64,000 nucleotides of DNA from JANQEU01 sp965242805 (GTDB taxonomy: Bacteria > Bacteroidota > Bacteroidia > Cytophagales > Cyclobacteriaceae). Below the pieces are notes generated by a model. The model was not told the origin of the DNA and made no database searches. It worked only from the letters and a program-made list of their open reading frames with translations. Shown piece after piece: positions 41,322-49,430 of the stretch (position 1 is its first letter; every line of letters begins with the position of its first letter). The position numbers were made by a program, and so were the translations under genes. The stretch is taken from the NCBI GenBank assembly GCA_965242805.1, contig CBDETD010000002.1:5208001-5272000 (forward strand). Reading direction: 5' to 3'.

Positions 41322-42733
41322 TGTTCAGTTGATTTCATCAGTAATTCAAGTGATTTTTTTAAGGATTCTTCTCCAGCGACAGCTCCTTTGAAGTGTCCCA
41401 TTCTCACAACAACCATTTCTTTCGAAGGAATTATTATTGTCCTTTGTCCTCCTCCTCCAGCCATGTAGTAACTGTCTTTTGGAATTGGATAAACTTTTTC
41501 ACCATTTAGCCAGAACATTCCACCATAGATTGGTCTTTCCCATCCATCACCTTTTGTTGATACAAATTCGGACCAACCTTCCGGAAGGATCTGTTCTCCA
41601 TTCCATTTACCATCCTGAAGATACAGTAAACCTAAGCGGGCCCAATTCCTTGCGGTCCCATAGTCATATCCGGTCAATAAGAAATTCCCATGCGGGTCTG
41701 TCTCCATTACCTGTTTTCTTATTCCGACCTTATCGAACAAATGGGTTTGGGCATAACTGTGATAATTCAGGTCATTGTTATTGGCTGTTTGTCGAATGAT
41801 AAGGCCAAGTGTCAGCGGATCGCAGTTTCTATACCTACCTTTCGATCCCACTTCATACTGTAAAGGCCGGTTAATAGAATAATTGAAAGCATCAATTGCT
41901 CCCGTATATATGTACATGTGGTCCAGATAACGAGTATAGGATTCGGCTTCCGGATCCCTGTGGGATGTGAAGTGTAAACCACTACTCATTTGCAATAGAT
42001 TCCTAATGGTAATTTTCGAACGTGGATCTCCCGGGGACGACCATGCTTCAATAGGCGCCTCGTCTTCAAGAGAGATATATCCTTGCTGGATCATTCTTCC
42101 TATCAATGTTGCCGTGAGACTCTTACCCATGGACCAACTTTCCAATTGACTGTACTTATTCAGTCCTACCGCATACCTTTCAGCTATGATCGATCCTTTA
42201 TGCAAAACCAAAAAAGCTGCTGTCAATCCATCAGAAAACGCTTGGTCCACGGCTTTTTGAAGTAAAGAATCGTTGAGTTCGGTATGGGTTGCATCTGATA
42301 GGTCTCCCATTGGCCAATTTTGTGAATTGGCTGGGGGTAGGGACGTGCTTATTTCTGATGGAACGAATTGGAGCCCTTCTTCAGTATCAATGATACAACC
42401 TTGGTTCCCGTAATAGGTTGCAGAGCGGAAAAGACTGTCCCGGTAACCGAGAGACACGGATTTATTAATTGAATCAATCGTATATGAGACCTCATTTCTA
42501 TATTCTTCAGGTAACAGAAAAAAACCGCTGTTTTCAAATGCTTCATCAGGCTCACGTTCGGATACGAAAATAGCAGAACAGAAAACTTTGGCATAACCTG
42601 CCAAACCCAATTCCAGGTCACTGCCCTCCGGCACTTTGGTGTCCTTAGCATATTTCCTGGATAATTCAACCTGGGAAGGCTCGGAGATACATGAAATAAT
42701 AACCAGTACTAAAACTAATATTGATATTCTCAT
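41318..42733 (-). CDS. Beta-lactamase-like serine hydrolase, lipoprotein
   Basis: A 471-aa protein. The start is the ATG at 42733, giving lipoprotein signal MRISILVLVLVIISC; longer readings add 26 residues and overlap the divergent gene. The class C beta-lactamase/DD-peptidase motifs are visible: SxxK in SMGKSLTATLIG, the Y-x-N motif in YRNCDPLTLGLI, and a C-terminal AGGGGQRTIII in place of KTG. These enzymes hydrolyse peptide or ester bonds of cell-wall or small-molecule substrates; resistance is not implied. Coupled to a TPR lipoprotein downstream. Confidence 0.9.
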   Translation of the reverse strand: MRISILVLVLVIISCISEPSQVELSRKYAKDTKVPEGSDLELGLAGYAKVFCSAIFVSEREPDEAFENSGFFLLPEEYRNEVSYTIDSINKSVSLGYRDSLFRSATYYGNQGCIIDTEEGLQFVPSEISTSLPPANSQNWPMGDLSDATHTELNDSLLQKAVDQAFSDGLTAAFLVLHKGSIIAERYAVGLNKYSQLESWSMGKSLTATLIGRMIQQGYISLEDEAPIEAWSSPGDPRSKITIRNLLQMSSGLHFTSHRDPEAESYTRYLDHMYIYTGAIDAFNYSINRPLQYEVGSKGRYRNCDPLTLGLIIRQTANNNDLNYHSYAQTHLFDKVGIRKQVMETDPHGNFLLTGYDYGTARNWARLGLLYLQDGKWNGEQILPEGWSEFVSTKGDGWERPIYGGMFWLNGEKVYPIPKDSYYMAGGGGQRTIIIPSKEMVVVRMGHFKGAVAGEESLKKSLELLMKSTEQ

Positions 42734-42785
42734 CGTTTTTCTGATAGAACTTAAAGCTACAATATCCTGTATATTTGAGTGAGCG

Positions 42786-43244
42786 ATGAAAAAACCTTCC
42801 CCGGATCTCACTAAATTTCTAAAAGCTTACCCTCCGGAGTTAAGAGACGTTGCCCTTAAGGCCCGAAATTTCCTTTGGGATCGCTATCCTGATAGCAATG
42901 AATTGTTGTTTGACAGCTACAATGCTCTCTCAATAGGTTATTCACTCACTGACAAGATTGCTGATGTATTTATTTCTGTCGCCGTGTACAGCGATCATGT
43001 TAACATTGGTTTTCACCGAGGTAGTGAATTAGAGGATCCAAAGGGGAAACTGAATGGAACAGGTAAGCTATTCCGCCATGTTCGGGTTCGTGATGAAATT
43101 TTTGATGATCAGGAGATTTTGGATCTTATGGATCAGGCCAATATTCATGCATTATACAAGATGAAATCCCCACCCTCAGATGTGGGGAGAACAATCACCA
43201 AATCTGTCTCATTTTCCAAACGCAGACCTAATAAGGTCCAATAA
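42786..43244 (+). CDS. DUF1801 domain protein
   Basis: A 152-aa cytoplasmic protein. It shows DUF1801-like features: the helix FLKAYPPELRDVALKARNFL, YNALSIGYSLTDKIADVFIS, and VNIGFHRGSELEDPKGKLNG with the family GF-x-x-G-x-x-L pattern, then GKLFRHVRVR. It starts 53 bp from the divergent serine hydrolase and precedes galK by 44 bp. Function unknown. Confidence 0.83.
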   Translation: MKKPSPDLTKFLKAYPPELRDVALKARNFLWDRYPDSNELLFDSYNALSIGYSLTDKIADVFISVAVYSDHVNIGFHRGSELEDPKGKLNGTGKLFRHVRVRDEIFDDQEILDLMDQANIHALYKMKSPPSDVGRTITKSVSFSKRRPNKVQ

Positions 43245-43288
43245 TTCCTCGAAGTTTTGGAGTGTTATCAATTAGAGAGTATCCTACA

Positions 43289-44452
43289 ATGAACTCTAAT
43301 CTAATTGATACAGTAAGGAAAACTTACAGAGAGCATTTCGAAGCTGAACCCATCATTGTCTTTTCTCCCGGAAGGATTAACTTGATTGGGGAGCACACGG
43401 ACTATAACAATGGTTTTGTATTCCCTGCAGCAATAGATAAAGGTATATACCTGGCAATTGGAAAGTCCTCGGGATTATCCGAAATAATAGCTAATGATGT
43501 AAAGGAATCCCATCAGTTTTCTACCCATGAACAGCTTCAACCTATTCAGAATGGAAGTTGGAGGAATTACGTATTAGGAGTGATCCAGCAATTGAAAGTG
43601 AAAACTGCTATCCCAGGTGAAATCAATATCGTTTTTGGAGGAGATATCCCCATTGGTTCGGGTCTTTCATCTTCAGCGGCTTTGGAAAATGCTGTTGGAT
43701 ATGGACTCAATGAGATCTTTGGCCTCTGCATCAAATCAATAGGACTTCTGAAAATATCTCAGAAAGCCGAACACGAATTTGTGGGGGTCAAATGCGGAAT
43801 AATGGACCAGTTTGCCAGTATGATGGGAGAGAAGGACAGGGCATTACTGCTTGACTGTAAAACCCTCCATTATGATTCCCATTCCGTTGATTTAGAGGAT
43901 TATACATTTCTGTTGATCAACTCCAATGTCGAACACAATCTTGTGAATTCGGAATATAATGTCCGAAGGAGCCAATGTGAGGAAGGAGTAGCGATATTGA
44001 AGTGTCATTACCCTGAAATTGATTCTTTGCGAGACGTGTCATTGTCTATGCTTGGTAAGCATAAGGGTGAATTTAATGAGCTGATATTTAAAAGATGTCG
44101 ATATGTATTGGAGGAAAATGAGCGGGTGTTACAACTTGGAGCTTCCCTTGATAGAAATGACCTTCGCGGGGTAGGCCAAATACTTTATGATGGGCATAAA
44201 GGTATGAGATACCAATATGATATCACCTGCGATCAGATTGATTTTCTAGTAGATTTCACCAATGACTTTTCTGGGATATTGGGAGCAAGAATGATGGGAG
44301 GTGGTTTTGGTGGTTGTACAATAAATCTAATACACAGAGATTGTGTTGACCAATTCATTGAAGAGATCTCCACAGCTTATCGCAAATCATGGAACATCGA
44401 GGTTACTCCAATTCATGTTGAAATTTCGTCCGGAGTTTATCGTCTGGACTAA
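43289..44452 (+). CDS. galK: Galactokinase
   Basis: A 387-aa GHMP kinase that phosphorylates galactose to galactose-1-phosphate in the Leloir pathway. The galactokinase signature PGRINLIGEHTDYNNGFVFP, the ATP loop GGDIPIGSGLSSSAALENAV and the third motif GARMMGGGFGGCTINLI are complete. The start is the ATG at 43289; a GTG nine codons upstream reads poorly. No galT, galE or galactose transporter is adjacent, so galK stands alone. The GH53 galactanase at 5.3 kb could supply galacto-oligosaccharides, but they are 37 kb apart. Confidence 0.96.
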   Translation: MNSNLIDTVRKTYREHFEAEPIIVFSPGRINLIGEHTDYNNGFVFPAAIDKGIYLAIGKSSGLSEIIANDVKESHQFSTHEQLQPIQNGSWRNYVLGVIQQLKVKTAIPGEINIVFGGDIPIGSGLSSSAALENAVGYGLNEIFGLCIKSIGLLKISQKAEHEFVGVKCGIMDQFASMMGEKDRALLLDCKTLHYDSHSVDLEDYTFLLINSNVEHNLVNSEYNVRRSQCEEGVAILKCHYPEIDSLRDVSLSMLGKHKGEFNELIFKRCRYVLEENERVLQLGASLDRNDLRGVGQILYDGHKGMRYQYDITCDQIDFLVDFTNDFSGILGARMMGGGFGGCTINLIHRDCVDQFIEEISTAYRKSWNIEVTPIHVEISSGVYRLD

Positions 44453-44481
44453 ATAAAAAGATTGCACGGACTCAACGTAAT

Positions 44482-44512
44482 TGCCATGATGATCATACTT
44501 TCGTATTTTTGA
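44482..44512 (+). promoter_or_regulatory. Consensus Bacteroidota promoter
   Basis: TTG (44482-44484), a 20-bp spacer and TATTTTTG (44505-44512), an exact TAnnTTTG. The predicted start near 44519 leaves a leader of only about 17 nt before the ATG at 44536. It is the best promoter match I found in the window. Confidence 0.65.
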
Positions 44513-44535
44513 ACACCACAGTATTATAGATCATA

Positions 44536-44838
44536 ATGGTAAGTGTAAAAAACAGGTATCGTAAGACTCTATTCAAAGTAAAAAATGGTAAGATCCTCAA
44601 TCAAAGCGGGAAAGAAATTGCCTCGGTCATTGAGGGGGGGTTGGCTAACCCATCAGGTGATAAAATAGTTGAAGTTCAGGATATGCAGATCATTTCAGTT
44701 ACAGATGGAAATGCACTTGCAAATCTGCAAGGATCGACAATCATGTCTTCATCCGGATCCATAATAGGTTATGTTGATGGATTTCCTGCAAGTGACTTGA
44801 TCTACGGAGCAGCAGCCCTTGTCATGTTTGCTTATTGA
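44536..44838 (+). CDS. Small beta-repeat protein (4-fold beta flower-like)
   Basis: A 100-aa protein without signal peptide. It is built from short repeats in which a hydrophobic strand is followed by SG or DG turns: FKVKNGKILNQSGKEIASVI, LANPSGDKIVEVQDMQIISV, ALANLQGSTIMSSSGSIIGY. The pattern (strand, x-x-G, strand, I-x-x) resembles the 4-fold beta flower fold, whose function is unknown. It has a near-perfect consensus promoter directly upstream. It is convergent with the sirtuin gene, overlapping it by 7 bp. Confidence 0.72.
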   Translation: MVSVKNRYRKTLFKVKNGKILNQSGKEIASVIEGGLANPSGDKIVEVQDMQIISVTDGNALANLQGSTIMSSSGSIIGYVDGFPASDLIYGAAALVMFAY

Positions 44839-45524
44839 TACTCATTTTTCAGGATCTCCACCATCTTAGGAACTCCGGTGGTTGCTGGCTCTTCAAACTT
44901 GAATAAATTATGATATCCATCCAGGAATGGGATATTCGGATCTACCACAAATTTCACTGTCGACGAAGTAGTAAAATCAATAAGTCCTGCAGCAGGGTAT
45001 ACCACCATGGAGGTTCCAATTACAATGAAAATCTCCGAATCCATCACTATTCTAGCTGCAACTTCCATCATAGGAACCATTTCGCCAAACCAAACAATAT
45101 GAGGTCGCAATTGGCTACCTAGTTCGCATGTATCACCTTCATTCAATTCCCAACCCTCAATGTCATAAACAAGTTTGGGATCGATCGTACTTCTGGCTTT
45201 GAAAAGTTCACCATGTAAATGGATCACCTTTTCGCTGCCTGCTTGTTCATGAAGGTTATCTACATTTTGAGTAATGACGGTTACATCGAAATACTTCTCA
45301 AGTTCAACCAGGCTAAGATGTCCCTCATTTGGTTTCGCGGAGAAAGCCTGCTTTCTTCGTTCGTTGTAAAACTGTAGAACTACACCACGGTTCTTTTCCC
45401 AACCTTCGGGGGAAGCCACTTCAGTTACATCGTGGCCTTCCCAAAGACCGTCTGCCTCTCTAAAGGTTTTGAGCCCACTTTCTGCACTGATCCCTGAACC
45501 GGTAAGAATGGCAATTTTTTTCAA
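44832..45524 (-). CDS. cobB: Sir2-family NAD-dependent protein deacylase, no zinc cysteines
   Basis: A 230-aa sirtuin. NAD-binding motifs are intact: LTGSGISAESGLKTFREADG, TQNVDNLHEQAG, the catalytic His104 in HLHGEL, VWFGE and IGTSMVVYPAAGL. Tyr53 and Arg56 (FYNERRKQ) form the YxxR acyl-pocket pair known from SIRT5 and CobB, which favours succinyl or malonyl lysine. The small domain lacks the usual four zinc cysteines: between His104 and VWFGE there is only Cys133. It uses NAD to remove acyl groups from lysines in the cytoplasm. Overlaps the convergent beta-repeat gene. Confidence 0.93.
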   Translation of the reverse strand: MKKIAILTGSGISAESGLKTFREADGLWEGHDVTEVASPEGWEKNRGVVLQFYNERRKQAFSAKPNEGHLSLVELEKYFDVTVITQNVDNLHEQAGSEKVIHLHGELFKARSTIDPKLVYDIEGWELNEGDTCELGSQLRPHIVWFGEMVPMMEVAARIVMDSEIFIVIGTSMVVYPAAGLIDFTTSSTVKFVVDPNIPFLDGYHNLFKFEEPATTGVPKMVEILKNEYQ

Positions 45525-45539
45525 TAGATTTTTGTCGAT

Positions 45540-46088
45540 CTAAAATGCAAATCCAAGCGCAAACCTTATGTCAGGACGGAAACCTTTCCAAAGGTCAAAA
45601 TCGAAATCGTCCTCGGTTCCGCTTTTGACACTAAGGTTTGCGTCAGTATACCTCATTCCAAGTGATAAATCAATGTTAAAGGCATCACTTTTACCCAGTA
45701 ACCAATTCCAACCTACTTTACCACCACCCCCGAAAATATTGAGGGATGCCTTCGAATTCTCCTCATCACTTTTAATGGTGAAGTTGTTGTATACAACAAA
45801 TGGTGCTGCATAAAAACCTTCAATGGCTTCCTTTTCATCACTGAGGTAAAACCTGTATTCCGGAACAAATCCAATACCGGAAAATGAAGTACCAGAAAGG
45901 TCATAACTAAAAAAGGAAAATGCCAATTGAGCGGAGTTGCTTTCATTTAAGGCTCTTTCATAGGATACCTTGCCAAATCCAATGATCAAGCCTAAGGGAC
46001 TGGCCTTGATAGCATTCTGTTTGATTTGGGAAAATGCTGGTAAACAAATAATCGTACCAAGTAACAAGGAAAGAATAAACGTTTTCAA
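45540..46088 (-). CDS. DUF3575-like outer-membrane protein
   Basis: About 182 aa if started at the TTG at 46088, which gives a good signal peptide (MKTFILSLLLGTIICLPAFS-Q); a second TTG at 46142 would add 18 polar residues ahead of it. The mature protein (IKASPLGLIIGFGKVSYERA, IGFVPEYRFYLSDEKEAIEG, FRPDIRFALGFAF) has alternating strands and a C-terminal aromatic residue like small outer-membrane barrels of the DUF3575 type. Function unknown; start codon uncertain. Confidence 0.78.
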   Translation of the reverse strand: MKTFILSLLLGTIICLPAFSQIKQNAIKASPLGLIIGFGKVSYERALNESNSAQLAFSFFSYDLSGTSFSGIGFVPEYRFYLSDEKEAIEGFYAAPFVVYNNFTIKSDEENSKASLNIFGGGGKVGWNWLLGKSDAFNIDLSLGMRYTDANLSVKSGTEDDFDFDLWKGFRPDIRFALGFAF

Positions 46089-46160
46089 TGTATTAATAAT
46101 TTGATGTTCTCTAACTCTGGCAATTAAGATGCCAGAAATCAAAGCAAGTTTTTAAATGAC

Positions 46161-46730
46161 CTATTTTCCGTTTGTTCGGTTTCCTTGATTGATTATTTCC
46201 TGGGTTTGCAATGATACGATTCTGGTGTTATTGTCTTCGTCATAAACTGAGAAACTCGAATTGGAGCTATTAACATCCACCATACTGAGGATCTTTTTGG
46301 ATTTCTTACCCTCAACAACACTCCAGCAATTTTCTGAATCGTCAAAGACTAGCGAGGACACAAGTTTTTGTGTTCCGTCCTTTCTTAACTTATAAACTTC
46401 AATTTGATTTTTCGCAGATTTCATTAGATAGCTCTTGCCCTTGTATGTGATCAATTGCTCTTCGGACTCACCTTCTTCAAGAGACAGAGGATTAGAACCG
46501 GACCAGAATTCTATTAGGTTGAATATGATAAAATCCCCAATAAAGACGATCTCATATACCGGAACGATCAGAAGTACATAGAACAGTATATTGTCGACAA
46601 ACTTGCTATCTGTTGCTCCATAGTTCCAATTGTACAATCCGGAAGTCAATTTAAATTGGCCCATACATCCCGTCAATCCTGTTGAGAAAAGCACCATCAA
46701 TCCAAGAAATAAAGCAGTAATTTTTTTCAT
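46161..46730 (-). CDS. DUF3332-like lipoprotein
   Basis: A 189-aa protein with lipoprotein signal MKKITALFLGLMVLFSTGLT and lipid Cys22. The sequence GCMGQFKLTSGLYNWNYGAT, then KFVDNILFYVLLIVPVYEIV, then NLIEFWSGSNPLSLEEGE is the DUF3332 signature, with one or two membrane-associated hydrophobic segments. The C-terminal part (QLITYKGKSYLMKSAKNQIE) is hydrophilic and beta-rich. No function is known. It stands alone between the DUF3575-like gene and the decarboxylase. Confidence 0.85.
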   Translation of the reverse strand: MKKITALFLGLMVLFSTGLTGCMGQFKLTSGLYNWNYGATDSKFVDNILFYVLLIVPVYEIVFIGDFIIFNLIEFWSGSNPLSLEEGESEEQLITYKGKSYLMKSAKNQIEVYKLRKDGTQKLVSSLVFDDSENCWSVVEGKKSKKILSMVDVNSSNSSFSVYDEDNNTRIVSLQTQEIINQGNRTNGK

Positions 46731-46788
46731 TGTAATGTGTAGTTAAGAGTTTTGATCATTAGCTGAAAAATAAGGATAATTAAGGTCT

Positions 46789-48198
46789 TTAAAGCAGTCC
46801 TCTTGAGATATTTTTAATCAAGTCCCAAAGCTTCTCAATATGGACTTTCTTTAAATATGTTTGGGCTGTTACAAGACGAAGTACGAACATACCATTGTAC
46901 CTGGTATGTGTCAGATAGGCCTGACCGGTATTGTTGATTTCGTGAAGAAAACGTTCGTTGAGCTCGTCAAGATCTCCACGGTAATCTGAGGGATTTAGTC
47001 TAAAGATGACCATGCTCATGCCTGGACTGATCACATTTTCAAAGTCAGGGTCTTCATCAACCCTTGATTCGAACCATTTGGCGAAGTCAATGTGTCCCCG
47101 GATCTTATCTCGTAGTCCATTTACACCGAAGGACCTTATAACGAACCACAATTTTAACGCTCTGAATCGTCGACCAAGCTGAATTCCCCAATCCCGATAA
47201 TCGTGGACCTTTCCACGTGTTTTTGTCTTAAGGTATTCCGGTAAAATTTCGAAGGTCTTGAGAAGGACATCCTTCTCTCTTACGAAATATGCACTGCAGT
47301 CAAAATTCACAAAAAGCCATTTATGAGGATTGAACAGGAAACTATCCGCTTTTTCAAAACCTTCAGTGAGATACTGGTACTCAGGAAGGATCAACATACT
47401 CCCAGCATATGCGGCATCTATGTGATGCCATATGCCATGCTTTTCGCAGATCTGTGAGATTTCTTTGACTGGATCAATTCCCATGGTGCCTGTCGTACCA
47501 ATTGTACTTACCACGGCACATGGTTTCTTACCGTCTTCAATGTCTTTCAAAATCCTTTGCTTCAGAAGATCCGTCCGCATAGCGTTTTGATCATCTACAT
47601 CTATCTTGATCAGGTTGATTCTTCCAAATCCGGCCATTTTCACTGCCTTGTCAATTGAGCTATGAGTTTCTGAGGAGCAATAGATCCTCATATTCCGATT
47701 TGGAAATCCCGATTCATTCACTTCAAAATCGGTCAATTTCTCTCTTGCACTTAAAAGTGCGACCAAAGTGCCAGTACTTGCTGTATCCTGAATAACCCCA
47801 TCCCAATTTGCAGGTAGATGCATCATCTCTTTCAACCACTCCATCATCTTTTCCTCAAGTTCGGCGGCGGCTGGAGATGTGTCCCACACCATACATTGAG
47901 CACTGATTGTGGCAGTGATCATCTCTGCCAGGACGCTTGGGAAACTACTATTACCGGGGAAATAGGCATGGAAATTTGGATGCTGCCAATGGGTCATTCC
48001 GGGAATAATCTTATTGTCAACGTCTTCGATCAATCTAGTATATGGTTCGCCATCGTTGGGTGGACTGTCTGGTATTTGGGCAAGAATTTCACCGGGATTG
48101 ACCTGAGATTTGACGGGAAGATCCTCAATTCCTTCGTAATAATCTGCCATCCAATCGACTGTCTGATGGCCGTATTTCCTAAATTCTTCTATTGTCAT
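46789..48198 (-). CDS. PLP-dependent aromatic-L-amino-acid decarboxylase
   Basis: A 469-aa group II decarboxylase, closely similar to animal DOPA decarboxylase. PLP Lys293 is in FLFNPHKWLF; the ring-stacking His179 is in SSETHSSIDK; Asp261 is in HHIDAAYAGS. The N-terminal arm (EFRKYGHQTVDWMADYYEGI) and HPNFHAYFPGNSSFPSVLAE are typical. The flexible loop keeps Tyr322 (LPEYLKTKTRG), the residue that favours decarboxylation over aldehyde formation. It would make tryptamine, phenylethylamine or a related amine. It overlaps rsmG by 4 bp, so the two are co-translated. Confidence 0.93.
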   Translation of the reverse strand: MTIEEFRKYGHQTVDWMADYYEGIEDLPVKSQVNPGEILAQIPDSPPNDGEPYTRLIEDVDNKIIPGMTHWQHPNFHAYFPGNSSFPSVLAEMITATISAQCMVWDTSPAAAELEEKMMEWLKEMMHLPANWDGVIQDTASTGTLVALLSAREKLTDFEVNESGFPNRNMRIYCSSETHSSIDKAVKMAGFGRINLIKIDVDDQNAMRTDLLKQRILKDIEDGKKPCAVVSTIGTTGTMGIDPVKEISQICEKHGIWHHIDAAYAGSMLILPEYQYLTEGFEKADSFLFNPHKWLFVNFDCSAYFVREKDVLLKTFEILPEYLKTKTRGKVHDYRDWGIQLGRRFRALKLWFVIRSFGVNGLRDKIRGHIDFAKWFESRVDEDPDFENVISPGMSMVIFRLNPSDYRGDLDELNERFLHEINNTGQAYLTHTRYNGMFVLRLVTAQTYLKKVHIEKLWDLIKNISRGLL

Positions 48199-48821
48199 CG
48201 AGGTATATAAATGATCTTTTTTGTTTGAAAAAAAGGTTCTGAGTAATATTCACTGAGTTCAATTTGATCGCATTTCACTTTCACTTCATTCAATTCCTCA
48301 TTCAGGTTGCCGCCCTTTAGCAAGATCCAACCATTACTAATCTGATTCTGACTTCTTGGGTTTATTTTCCCTTTTGTCCAGTTCATTAGCTTTTTAGTTT
48401 GGGCCACTGCTCTCGATACAATGAAATCAAAGGAACCTCTAATGTTTTCCGCTCTTTCAGGTATTGCTAGTACATTGGTTAATTCCAGTTCTTTAGTGAT
48501 TGCATCAACCACTCCTATTTTTTTTCTTATTGAATCTATTAACGTAAAACTGGATTCTTCAAAAAGAATAGCTAGTGGTAGACCTGGAAATCCTCCACCG
48601 GTTCCAACATCCAGAATTTTTGTAGCGGGTTGAAAGGAAATGAATTTGGCAATGGCTAAGCTATGTAGCACATGTCGGGTATGAAGTTCATGGATATCTT
48701 TTCTTGAAATGAGGTTAATCTTCTCATTCCATTCGGCATATAAAGGACCCAGTCTTTCAAACTTTGCTTTTTGTTCTGGGGTCAGTCCCGGGAAATATTT
48801 CCAGAGAATGGAAGGGTCCAA
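48195..48821 (-). CDS. rsmG: 16S rRNA (guanine-527-N7)-methyltransferase RsmG
   Basis: A 208-aa SAM-dependent methyltransferase that methylates G527 of 16S rRNA. The family start (FPGLTPEQKAKFERLGPLYA, EWNEKINLISRKDIHELHTR) and the SAM site ILDVGTGGGFPGLPLAI are clear, followed by DFIVSRAVAQTKKLMNWTKG. Length is normal. It sits directly after an ECF sigma gene (adjacent bases) and overlaps the decarboxylase. Confidence 0.96.
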   Translation of the reverse strand: MDPSILWKYFPGLTPEQKAKFERLGPLYAEWNEKINLISRKDIHELHTRHVLHSLAIAKFISFQPATKILDVGTGGGFPGLPLAILFEESSFTLIDSIRKKIGVVDAITKELELTNVLAIPERAENIRGSFDFIVSRAVAQTKKLMNWTKGKINPRSQNQISNGWILLKGGNLNEELNEVKVKCDQIELSEYYSEPFFQTKKIIYIPR

Positions 48822-49430
48822 TTAAATGTGTTGTTTCTTATCTTTCACAAGGTCATACATAAGCTCACGGGCTCGGTGCAATTGCGCCTTTACCGTACCT
48901 AATGGAGCATCAAGTTCCTTGGCGATCTCCTCGTATGAAAGTTCATCAAAATACCTCAGACGTACCAACCTTTGATATTTGGCAGGTAGTTTCGTAACAA
49001 ACATTTGAACCAATTCAATTTTCTGGGTTTTGATGGTGGCTTCATCGGGAGTCAATCGACTGTCTTCCACATCAATATTGACGGAATCACCGGCGTCATC
49101 AGTGAAAGAAGTATTCAGGGAGTACGTTTCCAATTTTTTCTTTCTAATGAAATCAATGGCATTGTTTGTAGCTATTCTGAATAGCCATGTACTGAAAGTA
49201 TAATCTTTCTTAAATCGCTTTAGATTCTTAAAAGCTTTGGCAAAGGCTTCGATGGTCAGGTCTTCCGCATCATCAACATTCCTCACCATTTTCAGGATCA
49301 TATGGTAAACCGGTTTGCGATATCGATCCATTAATTCCGCAAAAGCACTCTCATCACCTTTGACAGTTGCCTTGTCAATGAGGTCGAAATCATATAATGC
49401 TTTATCGGAAAATTGTCGATCTAGTTCCAT
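48822..49430 (-). CDS. ECF-family sigma factor (SigW/RpoE-like)
   Basis: A 202-aa sigma factor. Region 2 is DAEDLTIEAFAKAFKNLKRF and TFSTWLFRIATNNAIDFIRK; region 4 is LPAKYQRLVRLRYFDELSYE and EIAKELDAPLGTVKAQLHRA. Unlike the other two sigma genes in the window, no anti-sigma candidate lies next to it; it is linked to a glycosyltransferase upstream (10-bp overlap) and rsmG downstream. This housekeeping-like setting is usual for the conserved Bacteroidota RpoE-type sigma factor. Confidence 0.93.
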   Translation of the reverse strand: MELDRQFSDKALYDFDLIDKATVKGDESAFAELMDRYRKPVYHMILKMVRNVDDAEDLTIEAFAKAFKNLKRFKKDYTFSTWLFRIATNNAIDFIRKKKLETYSLNTSFTDDAGDSVNIDVEDSRLTPDEATIKTQKIELVQMFVTKLPAKYQRLVRLRYFDELSYEEIAKELDAPLGTVKAQLHRARELMYDLVKDKKQHI

